From Welwitschia mirabilis (taxonomy: Eukaryota > Gnetophyta > Gnetopsida > Welwitschiales): 46,048 bases of DNA. The notes under the pieces were generated by a model. It was not told where the DNA came from. It searched no databases and saw only the letters and a program-made list of their open reading frames with translations. Positions 22,616 to 33,860 of the stretch are shown piece by piece (position 1 is the first letter of the stretch; every line of letters begins with the position of its first letter). The stretch is taken from assembly GCA_051453625.1 (NCBI GenBank), contig JBOZIK010000001.1:120091438-120137485 (forward strand). The letters run 5' to 3'. A program made the position numbers and the translations under genes.

Positions 22616-23018
22616 GTAGTTTAATCTTTGACGAAATGTTTAAAAATGTAGAAGCTCTTACGATTTATATCAGTATATAAGTTAGACTATGTATTATATA
22701 GAATGTGAGTTTTCTCCTTTAATGGATCCTCCCTTTATTGTTATGAAACTTCATCAAATTTTTTTAAAATGTAGTGATTTATTTGTATCTACATTTGTAT
22801 TTGTTTACATTAATAAGTCTAAAATATTTGTTTTTCAAGTTTGTAAAATAATAAAAAAGAAGTAAAACTTCATCAAAATTATTTAAAACTAGAAAACTAA
22901 TCATATTCTTTTTAGATTGATTAGTGTGTAACACTTTCTTTCTAAGCTTGATGCTTGAAGCCTTTAGAGAAAAAGGACTTCCCTAGTAGGATTTAAACCT
23001 ATGATGAATCAATTAATA
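22616..23018. repeat. Repeat F, copy 1
   Basis: Nearly 400 bases match 36210-36613 with scattered differences. The right end carries, on the minus strand, GGTTTAAATCC (one change from the B-box consensus), but the upstream A-box part seen in the other copy is missing: at about 23018 the sequence switches to the 76-bp stretch shared with 15417-15492. Confidence 0.75.
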
Positions 23019-23618
23019 GCTAAAATAATGTTTTTTATCAATATATCTATTTCTTTTCGTCTTTACTACTATATGAAATTCATCACTTATTATAAGTGAA
23101 TTTTCTATTTTTCACACTTTCAAGTTGTTATTTTTGTAAATTAATATTAATTCATAAATATTCATGTTGTTTTGCAAGGATGTGATACATTAGTCTACCT
23201 TCTATAGGGCTTGAAGATTGTTCAAACCCCAAAGTGATATTTTAGTAACCCTTCTTGATGGAGGCACACTTTAACTTTTTGTTTTATTTTTATTTTTATT
23301 TTCTCTCCTCAACATTAAAAATCATTTCTACATGCTTTTTAGATTTGTCCTTCTCTTTTGTATTATCTTTATATCTAAGGAATTTGAATTTCTTATTGTC
23401 CTTCATGAATTACATTAGATCAATGCTTAAGTTAAGGTTTTATGTTCTCAAGTTAAGATTATTTATTTAGAGATATTTAATATCTCAAAGTAATAAATTG
23501 CAAATTTATGAATTTTAGGTTTATGTTTTTCAGGTATATTATGAGGGACTTAAAATATTTTTCCTAATAGTAAAAGTCCCTTCTTAAAGATCTACAAATT
23601 AGTGGTAGTGGTGGCCTT
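23018..23618. other. Unassigned sequence left of LTR D2
   Basis: The minus strand has a Lys/Glu-rich reading (NKKFKFLRYKDNTKEKDKSK, about 23330-23400) that could come from a gag linker, but no knuckle or capsid motif confirms it. The first 76 bases duplicate 15417-15492. Confidence 0.35.
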
Positions 23619-23848
23619 TGTGCTGCCAATTTGTGGTTATTTGATGGGGTTTATGAGTTGTTTCGTAGGACATTTGTACAGGTTTAAGTGCAATTCTAAG
23701 GATTTTGAAGAAATGATAGAAGATCTCAGAAATGTGTAATTCTTACCCAGATTTGATGTATTTAAGGTACATTCTGATGCACAGAGCTTTAAAGAAGATT
23801 ATCGATAAAAATACTAAGTTTCTCCTTAAAAATATGATTAAGAAGACC

Positions 23849-24035
23849 GTCATCCCATTTGTCATCCCCATGACAAGTAGGACGATGACACTGTTAGATG
23901 CTGATAAGGATCGATAAATCACTGTTGAGTCATCATGCTGAGTTACCTTTTGTAATGAGCTATTGTCCCCTTAGTCATCTGGATGACAGTCTAGATGACA
24001 CTGACATGTAACCGACTCTGACAGTGACCCTTGAC
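23849..24035. promoter_or_regulatory. Cluster of TGAC/GTCA cores upstream of the D2 TATA box
   Basis: GTCAT occurs at 23849, 23861, 23929 and 23974; ATGAC at 23885, 23983 and 23995; further TGAC cores at 23871, 24002, 24019, 24025 and 24032. TGAC is the core of WRKY W-boxes and of as-1-like bZIP sites, so this may be an LTR enhancer; that use is inference. Confidence 0.45.
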
Positions 24036-24111
24036 AGTTTCGTTTATTTCATTTATGTAAAAGAGCATGTCTTACTGCGCCTTTTGTTTGTTATTTTTTG
24101 TTGTAAGTTGC

Positions 24112-24119
24112 TATAAATA
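24112..24119 (+). promoter_or_regulatory. TATA box of LTR D2
   Basis: GCTATAAATAAG lies 493 bases into the LTR and is followed by a CTCTTCTTCTC-rich stretch, a typical plant LTR core promoter and start region. Confidence 0.6.
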
Positions 24120-24708
24120 AGTCCCTCTTTGACTCTTCTTCTCTTCTTCGTTACACTGGAAATTCTTGTGACAAGAGATCGAAGGGCAGGAAGTTCATCT
24201 CAAGTGTTGCAAAAAGACGTTCCTTTAATGGAGGGCTATGTATCCCCCATTAAAGATCGGCTATTTTATAACTCAGATGCTTGTTACTCATTCTTAATAT
24301 CAAATTTGTTTAATTTTCATGTTTGCATTGTAGATTTTTTTATGACCCTTATAGTCTATGTTGCCCTTGATCCTGTGACAATTTCTTGGGTGATATAGAT
24401 TATCAAGGGCAACCTTTGTTAAGGTTAAAAGCAAGTATTGTTAGTTCCATTTTGCATTGCATATTAGATTAGATTGCATCTTGCATTTGCATTATACCTT
24501 TTATTTCTGGCATTGTTCTTTATTTCTAGTTTCTATTATTCTTTTGCAAAGCAATCCAAGTCTCATCTCATAGTATTCAATGAGAATACAACATTTCGGG
24601 TCTACTCCTACTCATACTAGTGTGTTGTATTGTGTGAGATATCTATTTATTTTATAAATGATAGAATCCATTTGAACTTAAGCCCTTACACAAATACACA
24701 TCGCAACA

Positions 24709-26400
24709 TGCGTACTAAGATATAGGAAATAAAAAAGTCTATAAATTTGTATTTTTACATGTCTTTTGGAACCTTTATTAGAATTGACCTTGTTTCAATA
24801 GGCCTTTGTCTTTTCTTTTCTAATTTATTTTATTTGAGTTATACTTCTCATTCATATACACTTACTTAAGATATGAACCCTTTTGCTTAATAATCAATGC
24901 ATGTTTAATAAGTATTCTTGATTAACTTACCATAATTTTATTTATGATTTGCAAACTTCAAAATATTATCTTTTTAGTAGAAAAATTATATTAATCCTTT
25001 TAAAGTAATGATCTACATGATTTTTTCGCTCCTTGTTTTACTATTTGTTAAAGACACGATGGAAATTAATTTTGTCCTTTTAGTAGAAAACCATTTTATC
25101 TATTAGTAATATAAAATTCTTACATGCTATATTCACAGTAAAGAAAACACAACCAACCAAAGGAAGTTCTTATTTAAAATAGTTTGAACAATAAGAAAAG
25201 AAAAAGAAGCTATTTAATTGTTAACTTATTTCAATCCCTCAAGCTTGGATTTTACTTATATTCTACTAATAGATTTTCATTTCTAAATAAAAAGATATTT
25301 TTTTGGTTTGCATATATTTCTTTTTTTTTCTTTCTTTCTATTTTCTAAATCCTAGAAGCTAGATAAATTATAAAATTCAAATGATTTGAGAGACAAAGTT
25401 AATATGAAATTTTATAACTTAATATTATAGAAAATAATCTTAAAAGTTATATTTTTGATAGATTTTAGCTCCATTACCAAAATATACCTCCTTTTCTTCA
25501 AGTATCAATGAATTTATGTTTCTTGTAAATGAATTTGTTTTTCTTTCTAAGATGTATTGTAGATAAAATCATATTCTACTAACAATTATAATCAACCATT
25601 TCCTTTATAATGTGTTAAGTAGGGTTGCATCTATAAACACTGATATTATAAAAAACAAATTTAAGGGGTAGGTGAGGGTTTGTTAAGGTGTCTATAAATA
25701 GATTTTTTTTACTAATTAGTATTCTCTTTGAATTTCAATAGAAGAAACAGTTACGAAAAATTCTATATCATGTGGGATAATTTATTTCATGTTGAAATAT
25801 CTTTCAAAATTCATAGTGAATCATCATCCTAAAGAGGTATTGCACATAACCCCTCTACAAAATCTTCAATGCATTGAGCAGGAACTTAACAACTCAATAA
25901 ATCAAATGCCTCATTGCACGTTACATGCCATTAAAAGAAATACTTCAATTTAAGATTATGAACTTCTTGGTAATCAAATAACTTAACATTGACATTATAC
26001 TTGTTACAAAAATTATAAAGTAGCTTGGAGTGAAGATTAGTGAATAAGAAATAAATAATAAGTAAGAAACGCAAACAATAATAAGAACAAATAGAAAACC
26101 AAAGAAAACAAAATTTATGGTTGGGGTTCTTTTTATCTTACTTCTATGGTATGATATAGATCTCTTTATCATTAAAAACTTTATAAATAGAGCTCATCTT
26201 TCAATTGCTAAGTGCTATTAATCTATGCACATCATGTGTTTTATCATTACATCCTTTCCTTTTTATAAGATTATATTAGGGTTAAAATCCCAATCCTAAT
26301 ATTTCATTAAGCTATTTTATTTATTGCAAGTGAGTTCTTTTATTTATGATAATGGATTGATCCTCCTAAGTACAATAGTTTAATAACATATATAATAATA
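24709..26400. other. Unassigned A+T-rich sequence
   Basis: I find no convincing coding domain or LTR landmark. The minus-strand 75-codon frame at 25945-26172 is hydrophobic, but it starts in ordinary low-complexity sequence and has no supporting context. Confidence 0.4.
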
Positions 26401-27300
26401 TTTAACATTTACATAGGGTACTTGAGGGTCTTTAATGCATTATCCACCTTTAGATCTTTAATAGCTAGACAACATACCTACACTAATTAAACTTCTACAT
26501 TGTTACAGGCCTTTGAGACCAAACTTCTTTGGGTATTTTACAATCAAGAGTAGAAGGGGAAGAATTGATTAAACAGTAATTAGCCACTACTAACTTAGCC
26601 CAAATTTTTTTGCTCTAATCTAGAGCCATTGAGCAAACACTTCACTTAAAATGTTTACTCTAATCCAAAGCCACTAAGCAAACATTTGGTCCAAAGCTTC
26701 AATTATAATCTAAATCCTTTGGGCAAACATCCAACCTTAACCATCAACATTTTATTTATATCCTTAGCAACTTCATTCTATTTAGGAGCATCAGAAATGA
26801 TCTTCTACATAAAGATTCCTTTGTTCTTATCAAAGGCATCAAATTTAGAAGAGCAATATTCCTTGCCATTATTAATAAGTAAGCACTTCAACTTGCTCCT
26901 AGTTCAAAATGTTTCCTTCTTATTTTAAAACCTCTAGATGATTTTTAAAAATTTAGCTTTTCATTTCATATCAAAGGTAACCAATAAAACCTCCTGAACT
27001 TGATAATGCAGAAATAATTACAAATATAGTAGTTAAAAGCAAATTATATAGAACTTAGAATTTTATGCCTTCCACAATAAGCTCCCTTTTAGGCCTAGAA
27101 TATAATCACATGATCAAAAGTAGTAAAATTTCTCACTATGCTACAATAGTAATTGATATAAGAAAATGGCTAACATGAAGAAGTTTTAATTGGTCCATCT
27201 CAAAATTGAATTTTAACATTTAGAATACTAAAGTTCTACAAGAAGCATTATCACCAAAGTAAATAGTTCACATTGAAGAAGAATCATATTTATAAACCCT
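26400..27300 (-). pseudogene. Element G: Ty1/copia protease/integrase fragment
   Basis: Minus-strand readings give a much decayed copia integrase. LLINNGKEYCSSKFDAFDKN (about 26840-26900) has Asn where the second catalytic Asp is expected. The Glu-bearing segment reads NEVAKDINKMLM, with Lys in place of Glu. NTQRSLVSKACNNVEV and then LKVDNALKTLKYPMY (26410-26540) match the region after the core. Upstream, FGDNASCRTL near 27240 may be the end of protease/pre-integrase. This copia lineage differs from C, E and J. The plus-strand frame 26686-26928 is its shadow. RT is not found to the left. Confidence 0.65.
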
Positions 27301-27359
27301 TACATATGAGGTATCTATTAACCTCCTCAGCCAATTACCATGATTTAAGGAACCCCTTT

Positions 27360-28100
27360 TAGAGTTACATGGATTTCCCCTCTTTCTCTCCTCCATCCCA
27401 TTCTTCACATCCCAAGTTCAAAACCTTCCTAATCTTCTCCTCACAAAAAAGACCATGAACGAGGACCCATCTTGACCCTTTCCTTATCCTCTACACCCAA
27501 GGCGCCATGAACGAGGATCCACCCTAATCCTCTCCTTGTCCTCCACACCTAAGGCATGGAAGAGAGGGTCTCCCCATCCATACCTTCCATGCCCAATGTA
27601 GGGAAGAGGTCTTCTAGCCTTACTCTGCTCTTTTCTTTCCCCTCACTAGCTCAAGACGCTATTCTAGAGTGTTTCCCTTGACCTTCTTTATCTTAGCCTT
27701 TAGTCAAATAGGTAAGGCATGGAAGAGGGATCCTCTTTCTAAATTTCAGGCCTAGGATGTGGAAGACAAATTGTTCTTTTTCTTCCTTAGCCTTTTGTTA
27801 TCTCTAGGACACCCTTTCAATGCTAGAAAACTATGTTCCTTAGCTATTTTCTTCTCCCAGCTCCATTTGCTAATAAGTCATGGCCTAGATAGCTAGAGTA
27901 TTCCCTTTTATCCTCAGCCAAATTTGGCCCGTTTCCCTCATTTCCTTATCTCCTCTTCCCTTTCTCTTCCTATTTCTCTCCTCCCTCACTGCCTCTTCAC
28001 AAGTGCCATAGTGCTTATAACTCTAAGATTTCAACATGGAATACCTCTTTTCTCCTCCTTACCTGGGGTAAAAAAATTTTAAGAACCTTATTTAGACTAC
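27360..28100. repeat. Pyrimidine-rich tract with 51-bp tandem repeat
   Basis: The plus strand is rich in C and T and has more G+C than the rest of the window. CATGAACGAGGA starts at 27455 and 27506, giving a 51-bp repeat (CATGAACGAGGAYCCA to ACACCYAAGGC), and a third, diverged unit begins with CATGGAAGAG at about 27554. Related GATGTGGAAGA/GCATGGAAGA segments recur at about 27718, 27754 and 28215. No reading frame stays open. It could be the U3 of element H or an older repeat. Confidence 0.5.
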
Positions 28101-28399
28101 ATTCACATGAAAAATGTGTTTATTTTATATAGGTATTAGTTTTAGGGGTCTACCTTTATTGATGCTACAGATATTTAGAGCCTCCCTTTACTAATATGAG
28201 CTCTCTTCCACACTCAAGATGTGGAAGAGCTAGCCATCCTTGCCATTGAACTTATTCATGCATCTCTTCTTTAATCAGGATCCACTTTTAGTTATCATTT
28301 GTTACCATGTATCCCTCCTACTTTTGGTGCAATTAGTCTTCCAATATTCTTTCCTTTCCTTATCTTCTTAGTCTCTTAAATATTTTTTTCCACTCTACT

Positions 28400-29790
28400 T
28401 CCTTTTCCTTCATTATTATTCCCATCATGACTATTCCTTAGACGTTAGATCTAGAAGAGTCCTACCATTGCATCAAACTCTTATGACACAACAAAATCAA
28501 GTGAGCTTATTCATTTCATCACCCCATGGTGTGAGTACCAGTTTGATGACCAAAGATGTGACTACTATTCTAGTAGAATGATCTTCTCTTATACCATTAT
28601 GAATCAACTGGAATCTTAGTGTTTTGCTGCTATTCTTAAGGAGTTCGATCATCACTTACCTATATCTAGATGGAAGACAACATCTAGGTGTTATCTAAGC
28701 CTTCATCATTACCTTCCCTTTCCTTTCTTTTATTTTCACTCTCACTTCTCTGCTTGTATTCTATAGATTTAATCTCTTCCTTTCTCTCCTGCTTTTAGGT
28801 CCTCATATTTTGAAGTCCATGTCTTTGTTCATTAATCCCTTCTTAACTTCTTCTCATCCCCACTACTCTTTAATTCAGCAATGTTGCTCTCTATCTTGAC
28901 TGAAGATTTCCCTTAAATCCTGAGATAGCACCCTCAATTTCCATTAATAGTAGTCTTATCAACCTGCGTTAACTAGAGGTATATCTCCTATATAAAGGAC
29001 TCTACAAGAAGATGCACTAAAAACTCTCCTCCCTTAGGTTTTCTTCTCTTATGAATCACCTATAGTTCTACATAAGGTTACTGAAGACATTTTTCCTTTC
29101 TCTTATATTCTTTATTTTAGTTGTCTTTTTCTCCACAGTAAGAAGGAACACTATATATACTCTTTTCCTTTCCTCTTTGAAGGGAAAGTATTGTTCTTTA
29201 GTAGAAACGTTTGCTAAATAAGAATAAATTTTTATTTTTCTATATATATAATAAAACTTATTATCTATAGGCATCATAGAGGTAGTAGTGAGGAGGTTCC
29301 TATCAAAGGTAAGCTACTTTCCTTGATAAAAGTAGGCTTTCCTTTTTCAACAGTGGACGAAGACCATGTTAATAGTATAAACTTCATCCCTCTTCTGAAT
29401 AATTTTCCCCTTGTCCTACCTTTGAGAGAGGATCCATTTTGAAAACTTTATTTTCATCCCTAAGATCTAATTCATCTTCCTTATGGCAAATTCCTTAGAG
29501 CATCCTAGAGGATATCTCCTTTTTTTGGAAGTCCTCCCTTTCTTACTCTTTATGCTTTTTTCTCTTTTTTTAAGTCCTTAAATCTTTGGAAGGTCTTCTT
29601 ACTATGCTTTTCCCCATGATCTAAGTTGTACCTTAATTACTCTATACATTAAGGGCTCTATCTTTAGATACCTAATTTTCACTTGTCCTCTCAAATAAGG
29701 CCCAACCACTTTACCCTAGGAAGGAAGTTATGTAAACATAACTTATTTAATTGTGAAAGAAGTGCCATAGTATATTTACTACATAAGCTT
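28400..29790 (+). repeat. Element H 5' LTR and leader (limits uncertain)
   Basis: The stretch holds the TATA box and a following pyrimidine-rich region, but no domain I can name and no clear primer binding site. Plus-strand readings near 28510-28640 (CEYQFDDQRCDYYSSRMIF) are short and broken. The minus-strand open frame at 29068-29277 has no support. Confidence 0.35.
28989..28996 (+). promoter_or_regulatory. TATA box, probable element H LTR promoter
   Basis: CTCCTATATAAAGGACTC is a strong plant TATA box on the same strand as the H coding domains and upstream of them. Confidence 0.5.
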
Positions 29791-31790
29791 ATTGCTATGA
29801 TACGCATTTTAATATTTAATAATAGGCAAAGAATGTGATCAAAGACTCTCTTTAGTCTTTTTTGTTCTTCAAGAGTTCATCTTGTACTGAAGAATCTTTT
29901 ACTGAGAGTTTGTTTCTTCTTCTGTTTCCTATGAAGATATCTTATCTGAATACATTCACTCCTATATTTCTTATAGTTTCCATTACTTCTTGAGTTACTT
30001 GTGGCCTTCCTATTGCCTAGTTTGTAGTGATGACAAAACTATCATCCACATATCTTGACAACAATCTTCTCAATTTCTTAGCTTAAAATGCCTTCTTGAC
30101 AAGCATGATACATTTCTACAAGCCTGGATTCCTCATTCCTCTTTTAACCTTGAAGATTATATCACTACATTGACTAGAGGGATATACTATTTGGATGTGA
30201 ATTAGGAGGATTTCACTTGCTAACTTTTCTCCTATACCTTAGAGGAAGACGAGAACCAGAACTCTAGTTCTTGTGATGTTTTGCAAATTGCATCAACTCC
30301 TAGAGTGAGCTCATCTGAGTCTTCCTTTAGCAGTTCAAAGGCCAGACAAATCAGAAGATGTTATACCAATATTTTATCACTATAAAAAAGTAGCACATAG
30401 AGACCATAAGGGCATTTAATAACTGGTTTTAGATGAGCTATGATTGGCTTCCTACTTAACACAGGTCATTTTCCTTTTAGGTCATGGTCATCCACAAGTT
30501 AGCCTTATATAGAATGAGTTGTTTCTTCTTGAAGTAGAGGTCTAACTTTAACAGTCTCCATAGTCTCATAAATGAGACCATTTGCCCTAGAAATATTAAT
30601 ATCAATCACTCCATATGGTTATCCTATAATTCATATAAACCCTAATGTCCCACCACCCATTGATATCATGCTCCTTCTTATCATTAATCCATTCATTCTT
30701 ATTAATTCTTGTTCTTATAGCTTCCTTAGCTTCCAACTCCATACACATCCTCTACATCCCCATTTTTGTTACCTCTTGTTCCCACTTCAGGTTCTCGAAC
30801 CCTTTTCACATTTCTTCCTCTTCTCATTTCCCACTAAACCCCATTCCTATAACTCAAAGGTTTTCATCTAATTCGACAAAGGCATCATCTAGTTCTAAAG
30901 GTGGAGGCAAGATAAAGTCCATTGGGAAAATGTTGAGAAAGCTCAATTAGGATATAAGCAATTGAAGATATCCATAAGACAGGCCTCAAGCAAAAGAGGA
31001 AGGACCTATGAGGAAGTAAATTCCTAACTTCACATGTCATTCCAAGCAACTTCCAGGAATTATCTTTCATTATCTTTTTCCCATTTTATCAAATACCAAC
31101 CATGTTGGAGATAATTGTCAAGATAATCTTTGCATGCAAGAGATCATAAAAGCTTCAAATGATCCTTCCATCTCTTATTTCCATCTTGAAGGAATGTACT
31201 ATATTGAGTTTACCAATGTGTTGGGATAGATTAATGTTGCTTCAGTCCTCCATGAGAGTAAGAACAAGCCTTTACATGCTATTAAGGACCTCTCAGTTGT
31301 CTAGACTTATGTATACACTAGAAAGGCTGAAGTTGCTAATAAAGAGGCCATGGGGCTTGAGCCTAACTTGAGCACAAGAAAAGAGAAGGGATCCTTGATG
31401 ACCTCTATTCCCCCTGGTAGAAATCATGTGTTTCCAAATTAGGATGTCTCAAATGATCCTCCTCTCTTCCAAATGATGAAAATTGTCAGACACCATTAGT
31501 TATTAAAGGCTATTTTAAAATAGTGGAAGAAGAGGAGAAGAATATTTTCCTTGATTATGATGTAATAGAATACCTTAAGAAGTGCAATGCATATCTCTTT
31601 GTTTTGAGGTCCTTTAGTTGAGTAACGATCAATGAAAGAGGCATTGTCAAGCCTATGCTTCTATAGACAGTCAGCAATCAAAGGATTCTTCTCCAAAGAT
31701 GAAATGTAGCTAAGATGGAGGCTAAATCCATCATCTTTATAGCTAAGAGAAACATTCCTAATTTTCTCTTTACCCTTTAGATGTTTGATA
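29790..31790 (+). pseudogene. Element H gag-like region
   Basis: The region before protease contains readable stretches in shifting frames: DYITTLTRGIYYLDVN and YTLEEDENQNSSSCDVLQIA at about 30158-30290; a Pro/His-rich stretch at 30572-30871 overlapping a second frame to 30950; and ISYFHLEGMYYIEFTNVLG with VASVLHESKNKPLHAIKDLS at about 31160-31300. The latter flows toward protease and probably represents the gag C-terminus or gag-protease linker. I see no zinc knuckle. The assignment rests mainly on position. Confidence 0.45.
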
Positions 31791-32130
31791 AGGATGTGCA
31801 TAATTTATCTCATTGATTTTGGAGCTTCTACTACCATCTTTCTCTTAGAAGTAAAAAAGCACCTAAACCTAACTCCTAAGGAACACAGTAAGATAGTAGT
31901 GCAACTTGATCGAACCAATGTCAAGGTTTTAGGGCATCTTTAAGTATGTAAAGATACAACTACCCTTAAATCCTAGAGCCATCAGTGTTATAAATTTTTA
32001 TGTTGTCAACATCCTAGTTCTATATGGAGTGTTGCTAAGCTAAAGTTGGGTACCTTTCCTCAATGTTTACATCTTATTAGAGTATTCTCAAATGTGGCTC
32101 ACATGGAAGGATGTCTTTCACCAAATCTAC
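31790..32130 (+). pseudogene. Element H aspartic protease remnant
   Basis: The plus-strand reading from about 31800 gives IYLIDFGASTTIFLLEVKKH, the retropepsin active-site loop in the D-F-G-A-S-T form, followed by LTPKEHSKIVVQLDRTNVKV and, across frameshifts, a reading ending in LLKAGAILKINLTTYKGERT near 32150. The Asp and Gly-Ala are intact, so the active-site loop is one of the few unharmed catalytic motifs here, but the domain is split by stops and frame changes. Confidence 0.75.
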
Positions 32131-32280
32131 TTAAAGCAGGAGCCATACTTAAAAATTAATCTCACCACCTACAAGGGAGAGAGAACCAATCCTGGAAACC
32201 CTATCAAAGATTCATATTTCGAAATGAATTTTTGTGATATTAAAGAATTGTCTAATATATAAGAATAAGAAGAGGTTCCC

Positions 32281-32790
32281 CTAATGAAATGTGGTCAGTG
32301 TTCTTTATTAGAACTACTAACACTAAGTTATGATAGGCTAGCATCATTCTTTAGTTGCCAAATGAACATTGTATTTAGAGAGCCTTCAAGTTAAAGTTCT
32401 TTACCTTAATAATAGTATGTATGAGGACCTTGCTTAGGCTTTAAAGTCAACACTTTCTACTAAGGTTTAGAAGGATCAAATCTTTAAGGGTTCTAAGTTG
32501 GTGATCAACCAAGTTAAGGAATATTATCAAACTCATAATCTTATTTTGAAATTCATACAAGGCAAGGGTTTTAGGCATCCTTGGTCATCTTAACAAATGG
32601 TATTTCTCCCAGATTTTCAAAGGTAAGAACTTACTTATAGACAAGGTTGCATCTTTAGTCATTATCAAAGCACTAGCTAATAACCTAGCTATCAAAGAAC
32701 TTTATATTCTTCCTCTCCTAGATAAATTAGTTTCTGATAATGTGAAGTGTTAAGCCTTTTAGGGAGATGATCATATTCTAAGATTTTAGA
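32281..32790 (+). pseudogene. Element H RNase H-like domain between protease and RT
   Basis: Broken plus-strand readings resemble the RVT_3-type RNase H fold found as a second RNase H in some plant gypsy elements. LNNSMYEDLA with ALKSTLST fits the helix that carries the Glu. GSKLVINQVKEYYQTHNLIL (about 32490-32550) fits the following strand, with Gly-Ser where Gly-Asp-Ser is usual. NLLIDKVASLVIIKALANNL (32627-32690) fits the last acidic segment. The domain sits before RT, while the ordinary RNase H remnant follows RT. Assignment is by eye and moderately sure. Confidence 0.55.
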
Positions 32791-33860
32791 AGAATTAGGG
32801 GGAGTTTGAAAAGCAATTCATCAACAAAGAAAAAGAGTTAAAGAAGAATGAACATTTCAACAAGGAGGGAATTTTACAACTTTGCAGCAATAAGATTCTT
32901 GTTAATTTCATACAGTTAGATAAGTTCTTTAATGACAAGATGAACCTATCTTTCCCTAAAAAGTGCATAGATGAAGAGGTAGGAGAGGTTAATCTATGTT
33001 ATTAAGAACCTAGGTATATCAAGATATGAAAATCTTCCTCACTGTCAAAGAGACAAGCTAATCTCATTTTTTCTCAAGAGTTTAAGCATGTGTTCACATG
33101 GTATTATGAAGAATTAAAGAAATTTGACACCAAAATTCTCGCACCATCCCACTAAGAAAAGCATCAAGCCATTTTGCCAAAGGTAGAGAAAATTCAAACC
33201 AATTCTTAATTCATTGATTAAAAAAGAAGCAAATAAGATTTTACAGGTGAGATACATCTATCCTATAAAGCATCCCACTTGAGTAGGTAATTTGGTATTG
33301 CTTAGAAAGAAGAGTGAAGAGATCCACTTATCTGTAGATTTTAGAAACCTAAATGAGGATTTTATAAAAGACAACTATCTTATTCTCATCATCAATGAGA
33401 CCTTAGAGAGGGTAGTTGATGCTAAGATGTTTGCCTTCCTAGATGGTTTCTTAAGATACAATCAAGTTTAAGTGGCCACTTCAGATTAGATTAAGACAAC
33501 TTTCACTACCAAGTGGAGAAAATATGATTCTAAGAGAATTCCTTTTGGTTTTATCAATGTTCAAGCTAGATTTCAGAGAGTCATGGAACATATGCTTGTG
33601 GGACTCATTGGGAAGTATGTGGTTGTTTATTTGAATGACATCATAGTCTTTTCAAATAGAGATTGTGATCATGTTGCAAACCTACATAATATGTTTATTT
33701 ACTTTGAAAAGTATGGGGTTTTTCTCAATCTAAAGAAGAGCATCATAATTGTCTATTTTAGCAAAGTTGTTAGGATACATTATTTCAAATCAAGGGCTAG
33801 GCATGAATCTATGATAGGTTCAGATTATCCAAAAGACTCCACTATCAAGTTCACTTAATA
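32791..33860 (+). pseudogene. Element H reverse transcriptase remnant (active site YLND)
   Basis: A linker (EFEKQFINKEKELKKNEHFN and on) leads into RT. VFTWYYEELKKFDTKILAPS at about 33090-33150 is the usual entry. LSVDFRNLNEDFIKDNYLIL at about 33330-33390 and KMFAFLDGFLRYNQV at 33425-33470 follow; the latter keeps the first catalytic Asp. The open stretch 33583-33858 includes VVVYLNDIIVFSN: at 33628-33639 the YxDD motif reads YLND, one Asp to Asn change. LNLKKS follows in the thumb. Stops and a frameshift before 33583 finish off the gene. Confidence 0.85.

Larger units (their letters stand above)
23619..24708 (+). repeat. D2: LTR of about 1,090 bp, probably solo
   Basis: It opens with TGTGCTGCCAATTTG and closes with ATCGCAACA; both ends match D1 at 12550 and 12933. 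It has a clear TATA box at 24112-24119 and a TGAC/GTCA cluster upstream. No primer site follows at 24709 and no purine tract precedes 23619, which favours a solo LTR, though flanking 5-mers (GCCTT, TGCGT) do not match. It keeps many more CG dinucleotides than its neighbours, so it is likely younger. The 89-codon open frame at 24129-24398 lies within it and resembles no known protein. Confidence 0.65.

Noticed and set aside
24129-24398. 89-codon plus-strand frame
   Set aside because: It lies just after the TATA box inside LTR D2; LTR leader sequence with no recognised protein similarity.
25945-26172. 75-codon hydrophobic minus-strand frame
   Set aside because: Low-complexity A+T-rich sequence gives such runs by chance; no start context, neighbour or relative supports it.
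27495-27515. GGCGCC near 27501 as a possible Asp/Lys-type primer binding site for element H
   Set aside because: It lies inside the 51-bp repeat unit, lacks the TGG start of a primer site, and is upstream of the probable TATA box.
30572-30950. Two overlapping ~100-codon plus-strand frames rich in Pro, His, Ser
   Set aside because: They lie in the gag-like region of element H in two frames and have no independent domain; taken as remains of H, not as separate genes.
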